This document shows, piece after piece, positions 17,208 through 24,935 of a DNA stretch of 31,441 nt (positions are counted from its first letter, which is position 1; each line of letters begins with the position of its first letter). The notes beneath the pieces were generated by a model. It was not told where the DNA came from. It made no database searches and saw only the letters and a list, made by a program, of their open reading frames with translations. Source of the DNA: Bacteroidota bacterium (GTDB lineage: Bacteria; Bacteroidota; Bacteroidia; Chitinophagales; Chitinophagaceae); NCBI GenBank assembly GCA_023429985.1, contig JAEZCV010000138.1:1-31441 (forward strand), given 5' to 3'. The position numbers and the translations under genes are program-made.

Positions 17208-19280
17208 TTAAATGAGGCTGGCCAGTCCTTTCAGTACCTTATTCAAATCAATGCCATTTGATAAAACACCTTCAAAAAGATCGCCTTCTGTCCTTACCCT
17301 TTCTTTCATATTCTTCATCGTAAACTGGTTCATCTTCAAACCTTTTTTTACTTCACTCCAATGCAATGGAGCACTTACAGTTGCTCCTGGTTTTGGCCGA
17401 ACGGAATAAGGTGCAGCAATAGTTTGTATGGGACGGTTTTGAAGGTAATCAATATAGATCTTGTCTTTTCTTTTTGCAGGATTTCTAACCAGGCTTGTAA
17501 ATTCAGGTAATTCTTCATGCACCAGGTTTGCAATTAATTCAGCAAGTTGTTTAGATTGTTCATAGTTATATTTCGCCCCAAGGGGAATATAAATATGAAT
17601 GCCGGTAGATCCTGAAGTTTTAGGATAGGAAGGTATTTGAAGAGTATCCAGTATTTCTCCAACAACCCTGGCGGTTTCAATAACCTTTTCAAATGAAATA
17701 TCGGCCGGGTCAAGGTCAATAACCGACCAGTCGGGCATGTGAGGCGATTGTACCCTTGAATGCCAGGGATTCATTTCAATACATCCAAGGTTGGCCATGT
17801 AAAGAAGTGATGCTGTGTTGGTGCAGATCAGAAAATCTTTGGGCTCACCGCTCGACTCACTGAAACGCTCAAACGTTTTTATCCATTTCTCTGCTTTGCC
17901 TGCCATATTCTTATGATAAAAACTTTCTCCTGTAATGCCGCCAGGGTAGCGGTTTAGCGATTGCGGCCTGTCCTTCATATATGGCATTATATGATCGGCC
18001 ATGGAATAATAATAATTCAGCAGGTCGCCTTTTGTAAACTTTTCCTTTGGCCAGTAGATCTTTTGAAGATTGGTGAACTTCATTTCGTGATCATCTACAA
18101 AAGTTATGATGTTATCATTTACTTTATCTGCCAGAACAGGATCTTCTTCAATTTCTGCCCGCAGATATTGCTGGATAGAATGTGGAGGGGCAGCATTAAG
18201 TTCAAATGCTGTTTTATCTTCTCTTAATCCCTGGAATGAGGCATGGCGCATCAGGCCATCAGCAGTTATTTCAGTGTATTTTACTTCGCAAACAAGAAAA
18301 GGTTTCAGCCATTGCACAGGGTCGGAGAGCTTGGGTGAGGGAGCAAATGGAGATTTCTTTGTAATGTGTGGATTCATTTTTTTAAGCAGTTCCTTCTGTA
18401 AAGCCTGTGAAAACCCGGTGCCTGCCTGACCAATAAATTTTATTTCACCTTTTTCATAAACGCCTAAAACCAAAGAACTGAATTGCCTGTCGGTTTCTTT
18501 CTTTTTCGTAAATCCGCAAATAATGGCTTCATGCCTGTGATCTGCTTTTATTTTAAGCCATGATCCTGATCGTGAGTCGGGAATGTAAACAGCATCTTTT
18601 CTTTTTGCGATAATTCCTTCAAGGTTGTTTTGTTTTGTGAGATCAAAAAAATCAATCCCTGTTTCGTCTATATGATCACTGAAGCGGATCGTTCCATCAT
18701 CTGGAATAATTTGTTTTAGAATTTCCCTGCGTTTATACAATGGTTCATCCATGATATTCCATCCTTCCACCCACAACAGATCGAATACATAATAAACCAG
18801 TTTTCCCGATTTGGACTTGTCCCATTTTTGAATGCTGCTGAAATTGGGGATACCGTCCTCGTTCAGCACTGCTATCTCTCCATCTACCACTGCATTTATG
18901 TTCCAGTTCAACAGGCAGTCGCGTACTTCACTGAATTTTGTATTGAATGAATTTCCATTCCTCGATCTTAAATCAGCCTTGTTATTTTCAATATAGGCGA
19001 GCGCGCGATAGCCATCTATTTTCAATTCAAACTGCCAGTCTTCATCATTAAATGGTTCGGCTACCTGGCTGGCAAGCATGGGCCTGATATCATGGGGGAT
19101 TGAGGATTTTACAGCCAGTTTTAATTTCCGGATAGCGAGTTCGGCAATTGAACTATAATTTTTGCGATCTGTGCGCACATCAATCTTAATGGCCCCGGTT
19201 TTCATGGCCGGGTTTTTTGCAGGAAGTTTTTTCAGGGGGGCAATTTCCTTTTTCCGGGAACCTTGTTTGTTTGACCGCAT
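17208..19280 (-). CDS. ligD: ATP-dependent DNA ligase D, ligase-polymerase form without a phosphoesterase domain
   Basis: The product is a bacterial NHEJ ligase. From ATG at 19280 it has 690 residues: a Lys-rich N-terminal tail (1-60), a ligase domain with the adenylation motif ELKIDGYR (Lys87), an OB-fold region, then a primase-polymerase domain from about residue 435 with the catalytic DLD (Asp522, Asp524) and SGSTGIHIYIP. The 3'-phosphoesterase domain common in LigD is absent. An in-frame ATG at 19484 would add 68 residues, but that stretch crosses an intrinsic terminator (19425-19457) and a purine-rich repeat, so I reject it. LigD normally works with Ku, but no ku gene is in the window. 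It would seal double-strand breaks, perhaps as part of a stress set with the nearby catalase. Confidence 0.9.
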   Translation of the reverse strand: MRSNKQGSRKKEIAPLKKLPAKNPAMKTGAIKIDVRTDRKNYSSIAELAIRKLKLAVKSSIPHDIRPMLASQVAEPFNDEDWQFELKIDGYRALAYIENNKADLRSRNGNSFNTKFSEVRDCLLNWNINAVVDGEIAVLNEDGIPNFSSIQKWDKSKSGKLVYYVFDLLWVEGWNIMDEPLYKRREILKQIIPDDGTIRFSDHIDETGIDFFDLTKQNNLEGIIAKRKDAVYIPDSRSGSWLKIKADHRHEAIICGFTKKKETDRQFSSLVLGVYEKGEIKFIGQAGTGFSQALQKELLKKMNPHITKKSPFAPSPKLSDPVQWLKPFLVCEVKYTEITADGLMRHASFQGLREDKTAFELNAAPPHSIQQYLRAEIEEDPVLADKVNDNIITFVDDHEMKFTNLQKIYWPKEKFTKGDLLNYYYSMADHIMPYMKDRPQSLNRYPGGITGESFYHKNMAGKAEKWIKTFERFSESSGEPKDFLICTNTASLLYMANLGCIEMNPWHSRVQSPHMPDWSVIDLDPADISFEKVIETARVVGEILDTLQIPSYPKTSGSTGIHIYIPLGAKYNYEQSKQLAELIANLVHEELPEFTSLVRNPAKRKDKIYIDYLQNRPIQTIAAPYSVRPKPGATVSAPLHWSEVKKGLKMNQFTMKNMKERVRTEGDLFEGVLSNGIDLNKVLKGLASLI

Positions 19281-19331
19281 AATAAAATAGATAAAAAACC
19301 AATGCCAGACAGAAGAAGCAGAGTAGAGAAA

Positions 19332-19380
19332 CTGAGCGGGAGCGAAGTTGGCGCTCTCCGCTCTGTTTCTCCGCTCTGCC
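19332..19380. repeat. Purine/pyrimidine-rich short repeats upstream of ligD
   Basis: The stretch holds GAGCGGGAGCG, then CGCTCTCCGC (19352-19361) and CTCCGCTC (19369-19376). The reverse complements of the last two recur between tRNA-Arg and marC (24940-24949 and 24952-24959). It looks like a dispersed intergenic motif, not coding sequence. Confidence 0.4.
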
Positions 19381-19424
19381 TCATTATCCACAGCAATTAA
19401 CAGCGTTTCCACATAAGGGTGTGT

Positions 19425-19457
19425 AAAACAAAAAACCCCACTGTTTCCTGTGGGGTT
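19425..19457 (-). terminator. Intrinsic terminator after the 43-residue gene
   Basis: On the minus strand an AACCCCAC / GTGGGGTT stem (19434-19441 with 19450-19457, 8-nt loop) is followed by a T-rich run (TTTTTTGTTTT). This is a textbook rho-independent terminator. It lies 24 nt past the stop of the small gene at 19481 and upstream of the true ligD start. Confidence 0.85.
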
Positions 19458-19480
19458 GAGTAAGGTCAGGTAAGGGTTGA

Positions 19481-19612
19481 TCAAATGTTCAGATAGTAAA
19501 GCACAGATAAAATTCCAACAAGTGCCAATACTGTGTGATAAAGATCTTTTCCATGATCTTTTTGAATGTGTTTCTGATTCATAGCGTACGATTTTGAGTA
19601 ATTAAAACTCAT
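19481..19612 (-). CDS. Small single-span membrane protein (43 residues)
   Basis: This short reading frame was found by hand on the minus strand. It encodes 43 residues: a polar N-terminus with Lys/His (KHIQKDHGKDLYH) and one hydrophobic segment near the C-terminus (TVLALVGILSVLYYL). A second ATG at 19582 would give 33 residues with the same membrane span. I do not recognise the family. Support comes from an intrinsic terminator 24 nt downstream and a TTG / TAGGTTTA promoter-like pair 67-100 nt upstream, making a complete monocistronic unit. It may be a small stress or envelope protein; no function can be given. Confidence 0.55.
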   Translation of the reverse strand: MSFNYSKSYAMNQKHIQKDHGKDLYHTVLALVGILSVLYYLNI

Positions 19613-19685
19613 AGGAATGGATAGCTATGATTTTTCTGGGAACAGGATTGTAAGGTTTTTCCTGAATGTTGGAGAGATTGGAGGG

Positions 19686-19716
19686 TAAACCTATACATCA
19701 ATGCCGGTATATGCAA
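19686..19716 (-). promoter_or_regulatory. Candidate promoter for the 43-residue gene
   Basis: On the minus strand TTG (19714-19716) and TAGGTTTA (19686-19693, one change from TAnnTTTG) are 20 nt apart, the expected Bacteroidota arrangement. The predicted start of transcription lies about 65 nt before the ATG at 19612. Confidence 0.4.
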
Positions 19717-19817
19717 TAGGAAAAATACGAAGAGGAAAGATGTGACCCTCGATGATGTATAAATTACTGGCTATTAAGCGGTAATAAAACTGAATGTGGA
19801 AAAATAAAATGCAAAAA

Positions 19818-20039
19818 TTAGAGTCCCAGCCTGGATCGGAAGGTCTTTACCGATTCATTTTGCAGCACATCAAATCTTGTTTCATAGCTTTCTTCAATTG
19901 TGTTGCTAGCAATGTTCCAGTAAAAATTATGCTTTTCGCTGTTTAGCCGGGTAAGGTGAAATTCAAATGTTTCATCATCAAGTTTATTCACCACTACATG
20001 GGTTCCATCATTAAGTTCAAACTTGTCGGGAAACTGCAT
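19818..20039 (-). CDS. Small hypothetical protein (73 residues)
   Basis: The 73-residue soluble protein is acidic in the first half and mixed in the second. It shows alternating beta-like stretches (DGTHVVVNKLDDETFEFHLTR then HNFYWNI) and ends with an SVKTFRSRLGL tail. It has no signal peptide or membrane segment. I do not recognise a named domain; such proteins occur in Bacteroidota as conserved hypotheticals. Its leader holds a 10-bp hairpin (20065-20099). It is divergent from the catalase gene. Confidence 0.6.
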   Translation of the reverse strand: MQFPDKFELNDGTHVVVNKLDDETFEFHLTRLNSEKHNFYWNIASNTIEESYETRFDVLQNESVKTFRSRLGL

Positions 20040-20064
20040 AATTTTTCTTTTCTCTTTTATAATA

Positions 20065-20099
20065 CAAAAGCCCCTATCCCGGAGGCCACGGAGCTTTTG
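20065..20099 (-). promoter_or_regulatory. Leader hairpin upstream of the 73-residue gene
   Basis: On the minus strand CAAAAGCTCC pairs with GGGGCTTTTG over 10 bp including one G-U pair, with a 15-nt loop. The plus-strand version has a C-A mismatch, so the RNA structure suits the minus strand. It lies about 26 nt before the ATG at 20039. It may be a leader structure or a weak terminator. Confidence 0.4.
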
Positions 20100-20193
20100 A
20101 TATTTTTTAATTGATCAAGGGAGGACTAATATAGTAACTAATTGCAAATCATAAAATTCCTGGACTTAATATTTCCCTTGCGCTTTTTCCAGC

Positions 20194-20221
20194 TGCATGG
20201 CATGTTTTGCATGGTATGTTT
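20194..20221 (+). repeat. 14-bp tandem repeat upstream of katE
   Basis: TGCATGGCATGTTT is followed at once by TGCATGGTATGTTT, two copies with a single mismatch. The pair ends 51 nt before the catalase ATG and may be a regulator-binding site. No terminator or coding function is seen. Confidence 0.5.
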
Positions 20222-20272
20222 TTTATAGTAATAATGGCCACTACATTTTATCTCTCAATTAAAAAAAATCCC

Positions 20273-22384
20273 ATGGCAAAAAAACACGAAAATCAAAAAC
20301 AGAATATGAAGCACATTACCACAGACCAGGGTGTTAAGATCAACGATAATGATAATTCGCTTAAGGCTGGCATTCGGGGTGGAACGTTGATGGATGATTT
20401 TCATTTTCGTGAAAAGATGACCCATTTCGATCATGAAAGAATACCTGAACGCGTGGTGCATGCAAGAGGATCTGCAGCGCATGGTGTTTTTAAAGTGTAT
20501 GATGATTCACTAAAAAAATATACAAAGGCAAAATTTTTAACCGACCCCACACTGGAAACAAAAACTTTTACGCGCTTTTCAACGGTTGTGGGCTTTCGCG
20601 GATCGGCTGATACGGTAAGAGACGTTCGTGGATTTGCCACCAAGTTTTATACAGTTGAAGGTAATTACGACCTGGTTGGAAATAATATGGCGCCTTTTTT
20701 TATCCAGGATGCCATTAAGTTCCCCGACATGGTTCATTCTATAAAGCCGGAACCACATCACGAAATGCCGCAGGCTTCGGCAGCACATGATAACTTCTGG
20801 GATTTTGTTTCACTCACTCCCGAAACCATGAATATGATCATGTGGGTATTAAGTGATAAATCTTTCCCGCGCAGTTATGCTACCATGGAAGGTTTTGGAG
20901 TGCATACTTTCCGCCTGGTAAATGAAAATGGTGAATCGCATTTTTGTAAATTTCACTGGAAGCCAATGGCTGGTGTTCATTCCGTAACTTTTGAAGAAGC
21001 ATCTATCATTGCTGGTAAGGATCCTGATTTTAACCGCCGCGACCTTTGGGAAATGATTGAAAAAGGAAATTTTCCCGAATTCGAATTAGGTCTGCAGATC
21101 ATAAAGGAAGAAGAAGAATTTGATTTTGCTTTTGATATCCTGGATGCTACAAAAGTTTGGCCTGAAGAATTAATTCCTGTTCAACGTGTTGGTAAACTAA
21201 CATTGAACCGCAATCCCGATAATTTTTTCATGGAAACAGAGCAGGTGGCTTTTCATCCTGGAAATCTTGTTCCCGGTATCGACCTTACCAACGATCCCTT
21301 ATTGCAGGGAAGATTGTTTTCTTACCTCGATACACAACTGACAAGACTGGGTGGTCCCAACTTCGCGCAAATACCCATCAACAGGCCTCATGTTGATGTA
21401 GTCAACAACCAGCAGGATGGTTTTATGAGGCAGAATAATATGAAAGGAAGAGTGAATTATTCTCCCAATTCCCTTGGCGGCGGATGTCCTTTTGCTGCAG
21501 GTGCAAAAGAAGGTGCATTTACACATTATGCGGAAAAAATTGATGGAGTGAAGATCAAACAACGAAGTGAAAGTTTTGGTGATCATTACAGCCAGGCAAG
21601 AATGTTTTATAAAAGCATGTCGGATGCAGAAAAGACACACATTATAGAAGGATTTCATTTTGAGTTGGGAAAGGTGGATCACATGCATATCCGTGAAAGA
21701 ATGGTACAGCATCTTGCAGTAATTGACAGTGAAATGGCCGCACAGGTTGCAAAAGGTATAGGTGTTAAACCACCCGCAAACATTACTGAAGCAAATATGC
21801 CTGAATCTTTAAAAGGAAAGAAAACTTTAGAAGTTTCCAATGCCTTGCGCACGCTGGATCGAAAAGAAAATATTTCTTTGATCAGGGGAAAAAAGATAGC
21901 AATACTTGTGGAAGATGGTTTTGATGGGAAGGCATTAAAAACATTGCGTGATGCAATAGAAAAAGAAGGAGGTATGTGCGAGGTTGTTTCAAAAGAATTT
22001 GGAAAGAAGAAGGCCGCATCGGGTGATGATGTTGACACCGAAAAAAATTATGTTACCACGGCTGCGGTTTTATATGATGCAGTTTTTATTCCTGGAGGAA
22101 AAGATGCAGTGGAAAAAATGAAGAAGATGGGAAAGGTGATGTATTATATCCGTGAAATGTACAAACACTGCAAGCCCATAGCTGCCATTGGAGAAGCTAC
22201 TCAGCTTATTGAATTAGCCCGGTTACCCGAAACTATTGTGTTTGATGAACCAGCTTCAGATAAAGGTGTAGTAACATCTGCAAATGCCAGCAAGGTAGAT
22301 GAAGTGGTAAAGTTGTTTGCTAAATCCTTAATCCAGTCACGATTCTGGGAAAGAGAGCAATACAAGGATATGATGCCTGTTTAA
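20273..22384 (+). CDS. katE: Large-subunit catalase (HPII/KatE type, clade 2)
   Basis: The 703-residue heme catalase breaks hydrogen peroxide into water and oxygen. The heme pocket is visible: catalytic His63 in VVHARGSAAHG, Asn in GNN (137-138), and the proximal R-x-x-x-Y (Arg347, Tyr351). The long C-terminal part (from about residue 540, AILVEDGFDGKALKTL) is the DJ-1/PfpI-like domain of clade-2 enzymes. The frame opens at 20207, but I chose ATG at 20273, which gives the usual polar N-terminal arm (MAKKHENQKQN); the earlier part reads like leader sequence. A 14-bp tandem repeat lies just upstream. Probably a stationary-phase or oxidative-stress gene. Confidence 0.95.
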   Translation: MAKKHENQKQNMKHITTDQGVKINDNDNSLKAGIRGGTLMDDFHFREKMTHFDHERIPERVVHARGSAAHGVFKVYDDSLKKYTKAKFLTDPTLETKTFTRFSTVVGFRGSADTVRDVRGFATKFYTVEGNYDLVGNNMAPFFIQDAIKFPDMVHSIKPEPHHEMPQASAAHDNFWDFVSLTPETMNMIMWVLSDKSFPRSYATMEGFGVHTFRLVNENGESHFCKFHWKPMAGVHSVTFEEASIIAGKDPDFNRRDLWEMIEKGNFPEFELGLQIIKEEEEFDFAFDILDATKVWPEELIPVQRVGKLTLNRNPDNFFMETEQVAFHPGNLVPGIDLTNDPLLQGRLFSYLDTQLTRLGGPNFAQIPINRPHVDVVNNQQDGFMRQNNMKGRVNYSPNSLGGGCPFAAGAKEGAFTHYAEKIDGVKIKQRSESFGDHYSQARMFYKSMSDAEKTHIIEGFHFELGKVDHMHIRERMVQHLAVIDSEMAAQVAKGIGVKPPANITEANMPESLKGKKTLEVSNALRTLDRKENISLIRGKKIAILVEDGFDGKALKTLRDAIEKEGGMCEVVSKEFGKKKAASGDDVDTEKNYVTTAAVLYDAVFIPGGKDAVEKMKKMGKVMYYIREMYKHCKPIAAIGEATQLIELARLPETIVFDEPASDKGVVTSANASKVDEVVKLFAKSLIQSRFWEREQYKDMMPV

Positions 22385-22387
22385 GAT

Positions 22388-22810
22388 TTATATATTGGGA
22401 TGAAGACAGATCTTCCAGTAATTAATGGCAGCATGAAGAAGTTCTTTCAGTTCCTTCATTGAGTTTGGTTTTTGAAAGAAGCCTTGTACCATCAGGTTAT
22501 AGGCTTCTTCAACAGCCTCTTGTTTGGAGGTAGTGGTAAGAAATACAAAGGGAATTGTTTTCTTGCGCATGCGGTCTATCTCAACTATTTTTCTTCTGAA
22601 TTCCAGCCCGTTCAGTAATGGCATATTAATATCACAAAGTATCAGGAAAGGCTGTTCTTTCGTATCCATGAGATAATATAAAGCCTTATCAGAATTATTG
22701 AAAAATACCAGATCGTTTGAAATTTTTAGATCATTCAATGCTTCTCTTACCATCTCCTGGTCGTCGGTATCATCTTCAATAATTATAATGGGTCCATTCC
22801 TTGATGACAT
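22388..22810 (-). CDS. Single-domain response regulator (receiver only)
   Basis: The 140-residue protein is a lone receiver domain: acidic pocket EDD (residues 12-14), phospho-acceptor Asp60 in LCDINMP, switch Thr residues at 92-94 and Lys114 in FFQKPNS. There is no output domain, as in Rcp1- or CheY-like proteins that pass phosphoryl groups between kinases or bind partner proteins. No histidine kinase is next to it. It is convergent with the catalase gene, 3 nt apart, and divergent from the following small gene. Confidence 0.92.
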   Translation of the reverse strand: MSSRNGPIIIIEDDTDDQEMVREALNDLKISNDLVFFNNSDKALYYLMDTKEQPFLILCDINMPLLNGLEFRRKIVEIDRMRKKTIPFVFLTTTSKQEAVEEAYNLMVQGFFQKPNSMKELKELLHAAINYWKICLHPNI

Positions 22811-22885
22811 AGGTTGCTGTTTAATACAAGGTAAGAAAAAATTGAGCCAGCAAAGGCAAGATAAAATGATTAAGTAATGGTTCGG

Positions 22886-22914
22886 TTGGTTTAATAAGCG
22901 TTGAATTAGGTTTG
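22886..22914 (+). promoter_or_regulatory. Bacteroidota-type promoter
   Basis: TTG (22886-22888) and a perfect TAGGTTTG (22907-22914) with an 18-nt spacer match the TTTG / TAnnTTTG consensus of Bacteroidota sigma factor. It would drive the gene at 22967 with a leader of about 46 nt. Confidence 0.6.
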
Positions 22915-22966
22915 AAATTCAAATGCAATTCATTTTGTAATTTAGAAGAATACTGAAAGAAATTTT

Positions 22967-23275
22967 ATGAAAGAAAGTTATGGAACCATGGTGGAAACCA
23001 TAGAGGGTTTAAAAAAGGAAGGATATACGCTTGATTTTAATATTCAGGAAGATTGCATCATTTGTCATTCCAACAAAACAGTTTTATCGCCCGAGGATTT
23101 TGAAATAGATAAGATTTACCGGTTTGAAGGCCCTTCCAATCCTGATGATGCCGCTGTGTTGTATGCTATTTCATCTCCAAAGTATAATGCAAAAGGAGTT
23201 CTGGTAAATGGGTATGGAATTTATTCCGATCCCGTTTCGGATGCTTTGATGTCAAAGCTTAACAGGCATCATTAA
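22967..23275 (+). CDS. Small conserved Bacteroidota protein (often mislabelled PRPP synthetase)
   Basis: The 102-residue soluble protein matches by eye a conserved Bacteroidota family of about 100 residues: an N-terminal helix, CIICHSNKTVLSPEDFEID, then YRFEGPSNPDDAAVLYAIS and a GVLVNGYGIYSDP C-terminal motif. Databases often call this family phosphoribosylpyrophosphate synthetase, but it lacks the PRPP-binding loops and is far too short, so that name should not be used. Function unknown. It has a strong promoter-like element upstream and is followed after 28 nt by a cupin gene, possibly on the same transcript. Confidence 0.75.
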   Translation: MKESYGTMVETIEGLKKEGYTLDFNIQEDCIICHSNKTVLSPEDFEIDKIYRFEGPSNPDDAAVLYAISSPKYNAKGVLVNGYGIYSDPVSDALMSKLNRHH

Positions 23276-23303
23276 ATAATCCTGTTAAGTTTAATTTTTT
23301 AAG

Positions 23304-23657
23304 ATGTTCAAAATTACAAGAGTATACAGCGATGGAAAGGGAGAAACTCATTTTGAGGATCTTCATATTTCCATTAGGGATGCAGGCACTATCGGAAAGC
23401 TTTCCGAAAAACAAGCTGCAAGCGGAATCATATTTCGCGAAGTAGAACCTACATATGATTATGATTTTCATACTGCTCCTCAAAAGCAATACGTGATCCT
23501 TCTCGACGGGGAAATAGAAATCGAAACATCTCTGGGTGATAAAAGGACATTTGTTGCAGGAGATGTATTGTTGTTGGAAGATACTTCAGGTAAAGGCCAT
23601 AAAACCAGGAACCTGCTTCCACAAAAGAGGAGGTCGATTTTTATAACGATCGATTGA
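23304..23657 (+). CDS. Cupin-domain protein
   Basis: The 117-residue protein is one small beta-barrel of the cupin superfamily. The first motif region contains HTAPQKQYVILLDGEIEIE (His near residue 57) and the second FVAGDVLLLEDTSGKGHKT (His near 99). These could form an incomplete metal site, so enzymatic activity is uncertain. It may bind a small ligand or act as a dioxygenase-like or isomerase-like protein. It is 28 nt after the previous gene and ends before a bidirectional terminator. Confidence 0.8.
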   Translation: MFKITRVYSDGKGETHFEDLHISIRDAGTIGKLSEKQAASGIIFREVEPTYDYDFHTAPQKQYVILLDGEIEIETSLGDKRTFVAGDVLLLEDTSGKGHKTRNLLPQKRRSIFITID

Positions 23658-23694
23658 ATATTTATCACTTAGATGGTTTATATAATGAGAAAAA

Positions 23695-23722
23695 AAAGCC
23701 GGAAAATAGGATCACCGGCTTT
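23695..23722. terminator. Bidirectional terminator between cupin and SDR genes
   Basis: AAAGCCGG (23695-23702) and CCGGCTTT (23715-23722) form a perfect 8-bp stem with a 12-nt loop. T-rich runs follow on both strands, so it can end the cupin transcript and the convergent SDR transcript. Confidence 0.85.
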
Positions 23723-23754
23723 ATTAATTTTTTTGGGAAGAAGTAGCTTGAAAA

Positions 23755-24513
23755 TTAAGCATTCATTCCACCGTCTATAACCTGGGTGGTGCCAGTAATG
23801 TATTTACTTTCATCACTTGCTAGAAATACTACCAATTGTGTAATTTCTTCAGGAGTTGCATATCGGCCCAATGGAATTGCTTTTTCCATTTCTTTTTTTG
23901 CAGTTTCTGCCTGTCCGGGTGCAAATCCATCTTCCAGCGATCGCATCATGCGGTTATCTACCGGTGCAGGGTTAATTGTATTCACCCTTATTTTGCGCGA
24001 AGCAACTTCCAGTGCAAGGTTTCTCATTAAGCCAACAACGGCGTGTTTACTGGCTGTATAGGCACTCACATCCGGCCCGCCGGCTATACCTGCACCCGAG
24101 GAAGTAAGAATGATACTTGCTCCTTCATTCAGGTATGGTAATACATATTTATTTCCCAGCCATACACCTTTTACGTTTACTGCAATTACTTTATCAAATA
24201 CATCTTCAGGGTATTCAACAACAGGTTTTACCACTCCTTCGATTCCTGCGTTGTTAAAGAAGATGTCTATTTTGCCAAATGCGTCTACCGCATCAGTTAC
24301 ATATTTTCTAACGTCTTCTGATTTCGTAACGTCTGCTGCACGATACTTTACATTTTTTCCTCCGAGTTCTTTTGCGGCTTCACTCAATGCTTCTTCTTTT
24401 AAATCTACCAGGAAAACTTTTGCGCCCTGGTCCAGAAATAACCTGGCAGTTGTTTTACCAATACTTCCTGCTCCGCCTGTAATAATTGCGGTTTTATTTT
24501 CTAATCTTTTCAT
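23755..24513 (-). CDS. Short-chain dehydrogenase/reductase (classical SDR)
   Basis: The 252-residue Rossmann-fold oxidoreductase has the cofactor motif TGGAGSIG (residues 12-19), Asp at the end of beta2 (LVDL), NNAG (87-90), and catalytic Ser139, Tyr152 and Lys156 (YTASK). The Asp suggests NAD(H) preference. It resembles glucose-1-dehydrogenase and 3-oxoacyl-ACP reductase-like members; the substrate cannot be told. The C-terminal ITGTTQVIDGGMNA is typical. Single gene, convergent with the cupin gene. Confidence 0.9.
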   Translation of the reverse strand: MKRLENKTAIITGGAGSIGKTTARLFLDQGAKVFLVDLKEEALSEAAKELGGKNVKYRAADVTKSEDVRKYVTDAVDAFGKIDIFFNNAGIEGVVKPVVEYPEDVFDKVIAVNVKGVWLGNKYVLPYLNEGASIILTSSGAGIAGGPDVSAYTASKHAVVGLMRNLALEVASRKIRVNTINPAPVDNRMMRSLEDGFAPGQAETAKKEMEKAIPLGRYATPEEITQLVVFLASDESKYITGTTQVIDGGMNA

Positions 24514-24858
24514 AACAAATAATTTAAATGAATAAAATAATTCAGAATATTCCCGGGGTTGTATTTCTAAAGAGGTGGATAAGAATACAAAAGTGAAAAG
24601 CGGGAATGTTTAATTGATACTGCAAAGTTATTGCGATGCCCCTGTCTGCCCATTGACTATAGCTAAGAATTGGGATTGATAAACATCAAGCGTGCTATGT
24701 ATTCATTTATTATTAATTGGTCTTTTCAGCTCATATCATATCAAAACGTATCACGTAGTTATTTGAATTTTAGCACCCCCCCCACGAACGGTACGTTTAG
24801 GCAGGTGTATCTGGATCTTCGGAAACGGCTTTGGTTACTAATTGAATACAAAAAAAAG
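24514..24858. other. Intergenic stretch with no supported gene
   Basis: This 345-nt stretch upstream of the SDR gene holds no convincing gene. It contains a run of eight C (24776-24783) and a 21-nt copy of part of tRNA-Arg (24806-24826). The only longer frame in it has no recognisable protein features. SDR promoter elements are probably near 24520-24620 but I see no clear consensus. Confidence 0.6.
24806..24826 (-). repeat. Partial copy of tRNA-Arg anticodon arm and variable loop
   Basis: The 21 bases match 24881-24901 of the tRNA gene at 20 positions, in the same orientation, 75 nt away. Flanks do not match, so this is not a full second tRNA. It could be an old attachment-site remnant or a small duplication. 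Confidence 0.5.
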
Positions 24859-24930
24859 TAGCCTCGACAGGAATCGAACCTGTATCTGGAGCTTCGGAAA
24901 CTCTTATACTATCCATTGTACTACGAGGCC
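24859..24930 (-). tRNA. tRNA-Arg (anticodon CCG)
   Basis: The 72-nt cloverleaf on the minus strand has acceptor GGCCTCG pairing with CGAGGCT (G1-U72 wobble), a D-arm GTAC/GTAT with GG in the loop, an anticodon loop TTCCGAA with CCG, a variable loop AGAT, and a T-arm ACAGG-TTCGATT-CCTGT. Position 27-43 is an A-C mismatch. CCA is not encoded and must be added. A T-run directly follows the 3' end. It reads CGG codons. Confidence 0.93.
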
Positions 24931-24935
24931 AAAAA

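Noticed and set aside
19281..19484. 68-residue N-terminal extension of LigD
   Set aside because: The region holds an intrinsic terminator and purine-rich repeats, and the ATG at 19280 gives a sensible N-terminus.
20207..20272. 22-residue N-terminal extension of the catalase
   Set aside because: The added part is hydrophobic and overlaps the tandem repeat; ATG at 20273 gives the normal polar start of clade-2 catalases.
22967..23275. Phosphoribosylpyrophosphate synthetase
   Set aside because: This common database name is not supported: 102 residues, no PRPP-binding loop and no Rossmann pair.
24776..24783. Phase-variable C8 tract
   Set aside because: It is not in or directly before a gene whose frame or promoter it could switch, so phase variation is not supported.
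24670..24861. 63-codon plus-strand frame before the tRNA
   Set aside because: It crosses the C8 run and the tRNA-like duplicate, and ends inside the tRNA gene; no protein features.
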